A stretch of 6,338 nt of DNA. It comes from an uncultured Collinsella sp. (GTDB lineage: Bacteria > Actinomycetota > Coriobacteriia > Coriobacteriales > Coriobacteriaceae). Positions within the stretch are counted from its first letter, which is position 1. Each line of letters begins with the position of its first letter. Below are positions 6,024 through 6,338 of this stretch, piece after piece. The notes under the pieces are model-generated. The model saw only the letters and a program-made list of their open reading frames with translations. It was not told the DNA's origin and searched no databases. The DNA lies in contig USEK01000088.1 in assembly GCA_900553705.1 (NCBI GenBank), positions 1-6,338 of the forward strand, written 5' to 3'. Position numbers and translations under genes: made by a program.

Positions 6024-6046
6024 GAGGCGACGCTAAGCGCCGCCCC
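6024..6046 (-). terminator. GC-rich hairpin downstream of folA, likely terminator
   Basis: On the - strand GGGGCGGCGC (6046-6037) pairs with GCGTCGCCTC (6033-6024), 10 pairs including two G-U, around a 3-base loop (TTA). Only a short GTTTGGT follows, so the U tract is weak. It lies about 40 bases past the folA stop codon and directly before the possible methyltransferase promoter, so it probably separates the two genes. Confidence 0.55.
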
Positions 6047-6088
6047 ATGCATTCAAACAACCCGATGATACCGTTCACGCCAGACGAT

Positions 6089-6338
6089 TTACGCCTCAAC
6101 GCGACGATACGTCACGAACTCATAATCGACACCCTCGTCGCCCTCGCCCGAGGCAATCGTGGCAACACCGCCACGCCGCGCAATCTCCCACGCGGGATCA
6201 GCGTCCAAGTCGGGAAAGTACGCATCCACGGCATGCACGCAATGGTTGTGCGTGACCTCCGCCTCCACGCAATGCGGCAAAAACTGCCGATACACCTCGC
6301 CACCGCCGATCACCCACGCAACGGGCTCATCGGCAACC
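6089..6338 (-). CDS. folA: Dihydrofolate reductase, C-terminal part (5' end beyond the window)
   Basis: Dihydrofolate reductase reduces dihydrofolate to tetrahydrofolate with NADPH and is the target of trimethoprim. The frame is open from the right edge to TAA at 6091-6089 and gives 82 residues. It includes AWVIGGGEVYRQFLP, the family's conserved C-terminal glycine motif that binds NADPH (E. coli has MVIGGGRVYEQFLP), then EAEVTHNH and DAYFPDLD, which match the following strand and the FPD motif. The final strand is YEFVTYRRVEA. The N-terminal half with the substrate-binding acidic residue is outside the window, so intactness cannot be judged. A thymidylate synthase gene (thyA) often lies next to folA but cannot be seen here. 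A hairpin follows the stop. Confidence 0.93.
   Translation of the reverse strand, partial: VADEPVAWVIGGGEVYRQFLPHCVEAEVTHNHCVHAVDAYFPDLDADPAWEIARRGGVATIASGEGDEGVDYEFVTYRRVEA

Noticed and set aside
34..6338. A new defence, mobile or biosynthetic system in this window
   Set aside because: Every gene of reasonable size belongs to a known, mostly housekeeping family. No cluster of unknown genes, transposase, integrase, recombination site, CRISPR array or biosynthetic set is visible.

Overview
This is a GC-rich piece of ordinary bacterial chromosome. The gene set and codon use look like a gut actinobacterium of the class Coriobacteriia, and I would guess Collinsella. That guess rests on protein character and on short hairpin sequences that resemble ones I associate with that genus; I could not run a search. 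The first 33 bases are not biological: they match the Illumina Nextera read-1 transposase adapter, so genomic sequence starts at base 34 and the left edge is a contig end from a tagmentation library.

Layout, left to right. Bases 34-438 (+) hold the C-terminal part of an iron-containing alcohol dehydrogenase / glycerol dehydrogenase-like enzyme. A gap of about 130 bases with two hairpins separates it from a convergent DUF523 (TudS-like) gene at 569-1021 (-). Next comes ftsH at 1097-3004 (-), the membrane-bound AAA+ zinc protease, with a strong terminator between it and the DUF523 gene. Divergent from ftsH is a compact corrinoid adenosyltransferase gene (cobO/btuR type) at 3082-3567 (+). It converges on a MATE efflux transporter gene at 3590-4939 (-). 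The two stop codons sit at mirror-image positions inside a perfect 30-base palindrome. Upstream of the MATE gene are a SpoU/TrmH-family RNA methyltransferase gene (5065-5979, -) and the 3' end of folA, dihydrofolate reductase (6089-6338, -), which runs off the right edge.

The genes do not form one pathway. They are housekeeping or stand-alone functions: proteostasis (FtsH), cobalamin activation (CobO), drug or metabolite export (MATE), RNA modification (SpoU) and folate reduction (FolA). Hairpins or terminators separate most of them, which suggests short transcripts rather than one operon. I see no mobile element, CRISPR array, toxin-antitoxin pair, phage gene, tRNA or rRNA, and no evidence of a new multi-gene system.

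The points most worth a second look are the adapter at the left end, the palindrome with mirrored stop codons, the terminator that abuts the DUF523 ribosome binding site, and the short adenosyltransferase that lacks the Phe-x-Trp segment of the Salmonella/E. coli enzyme.
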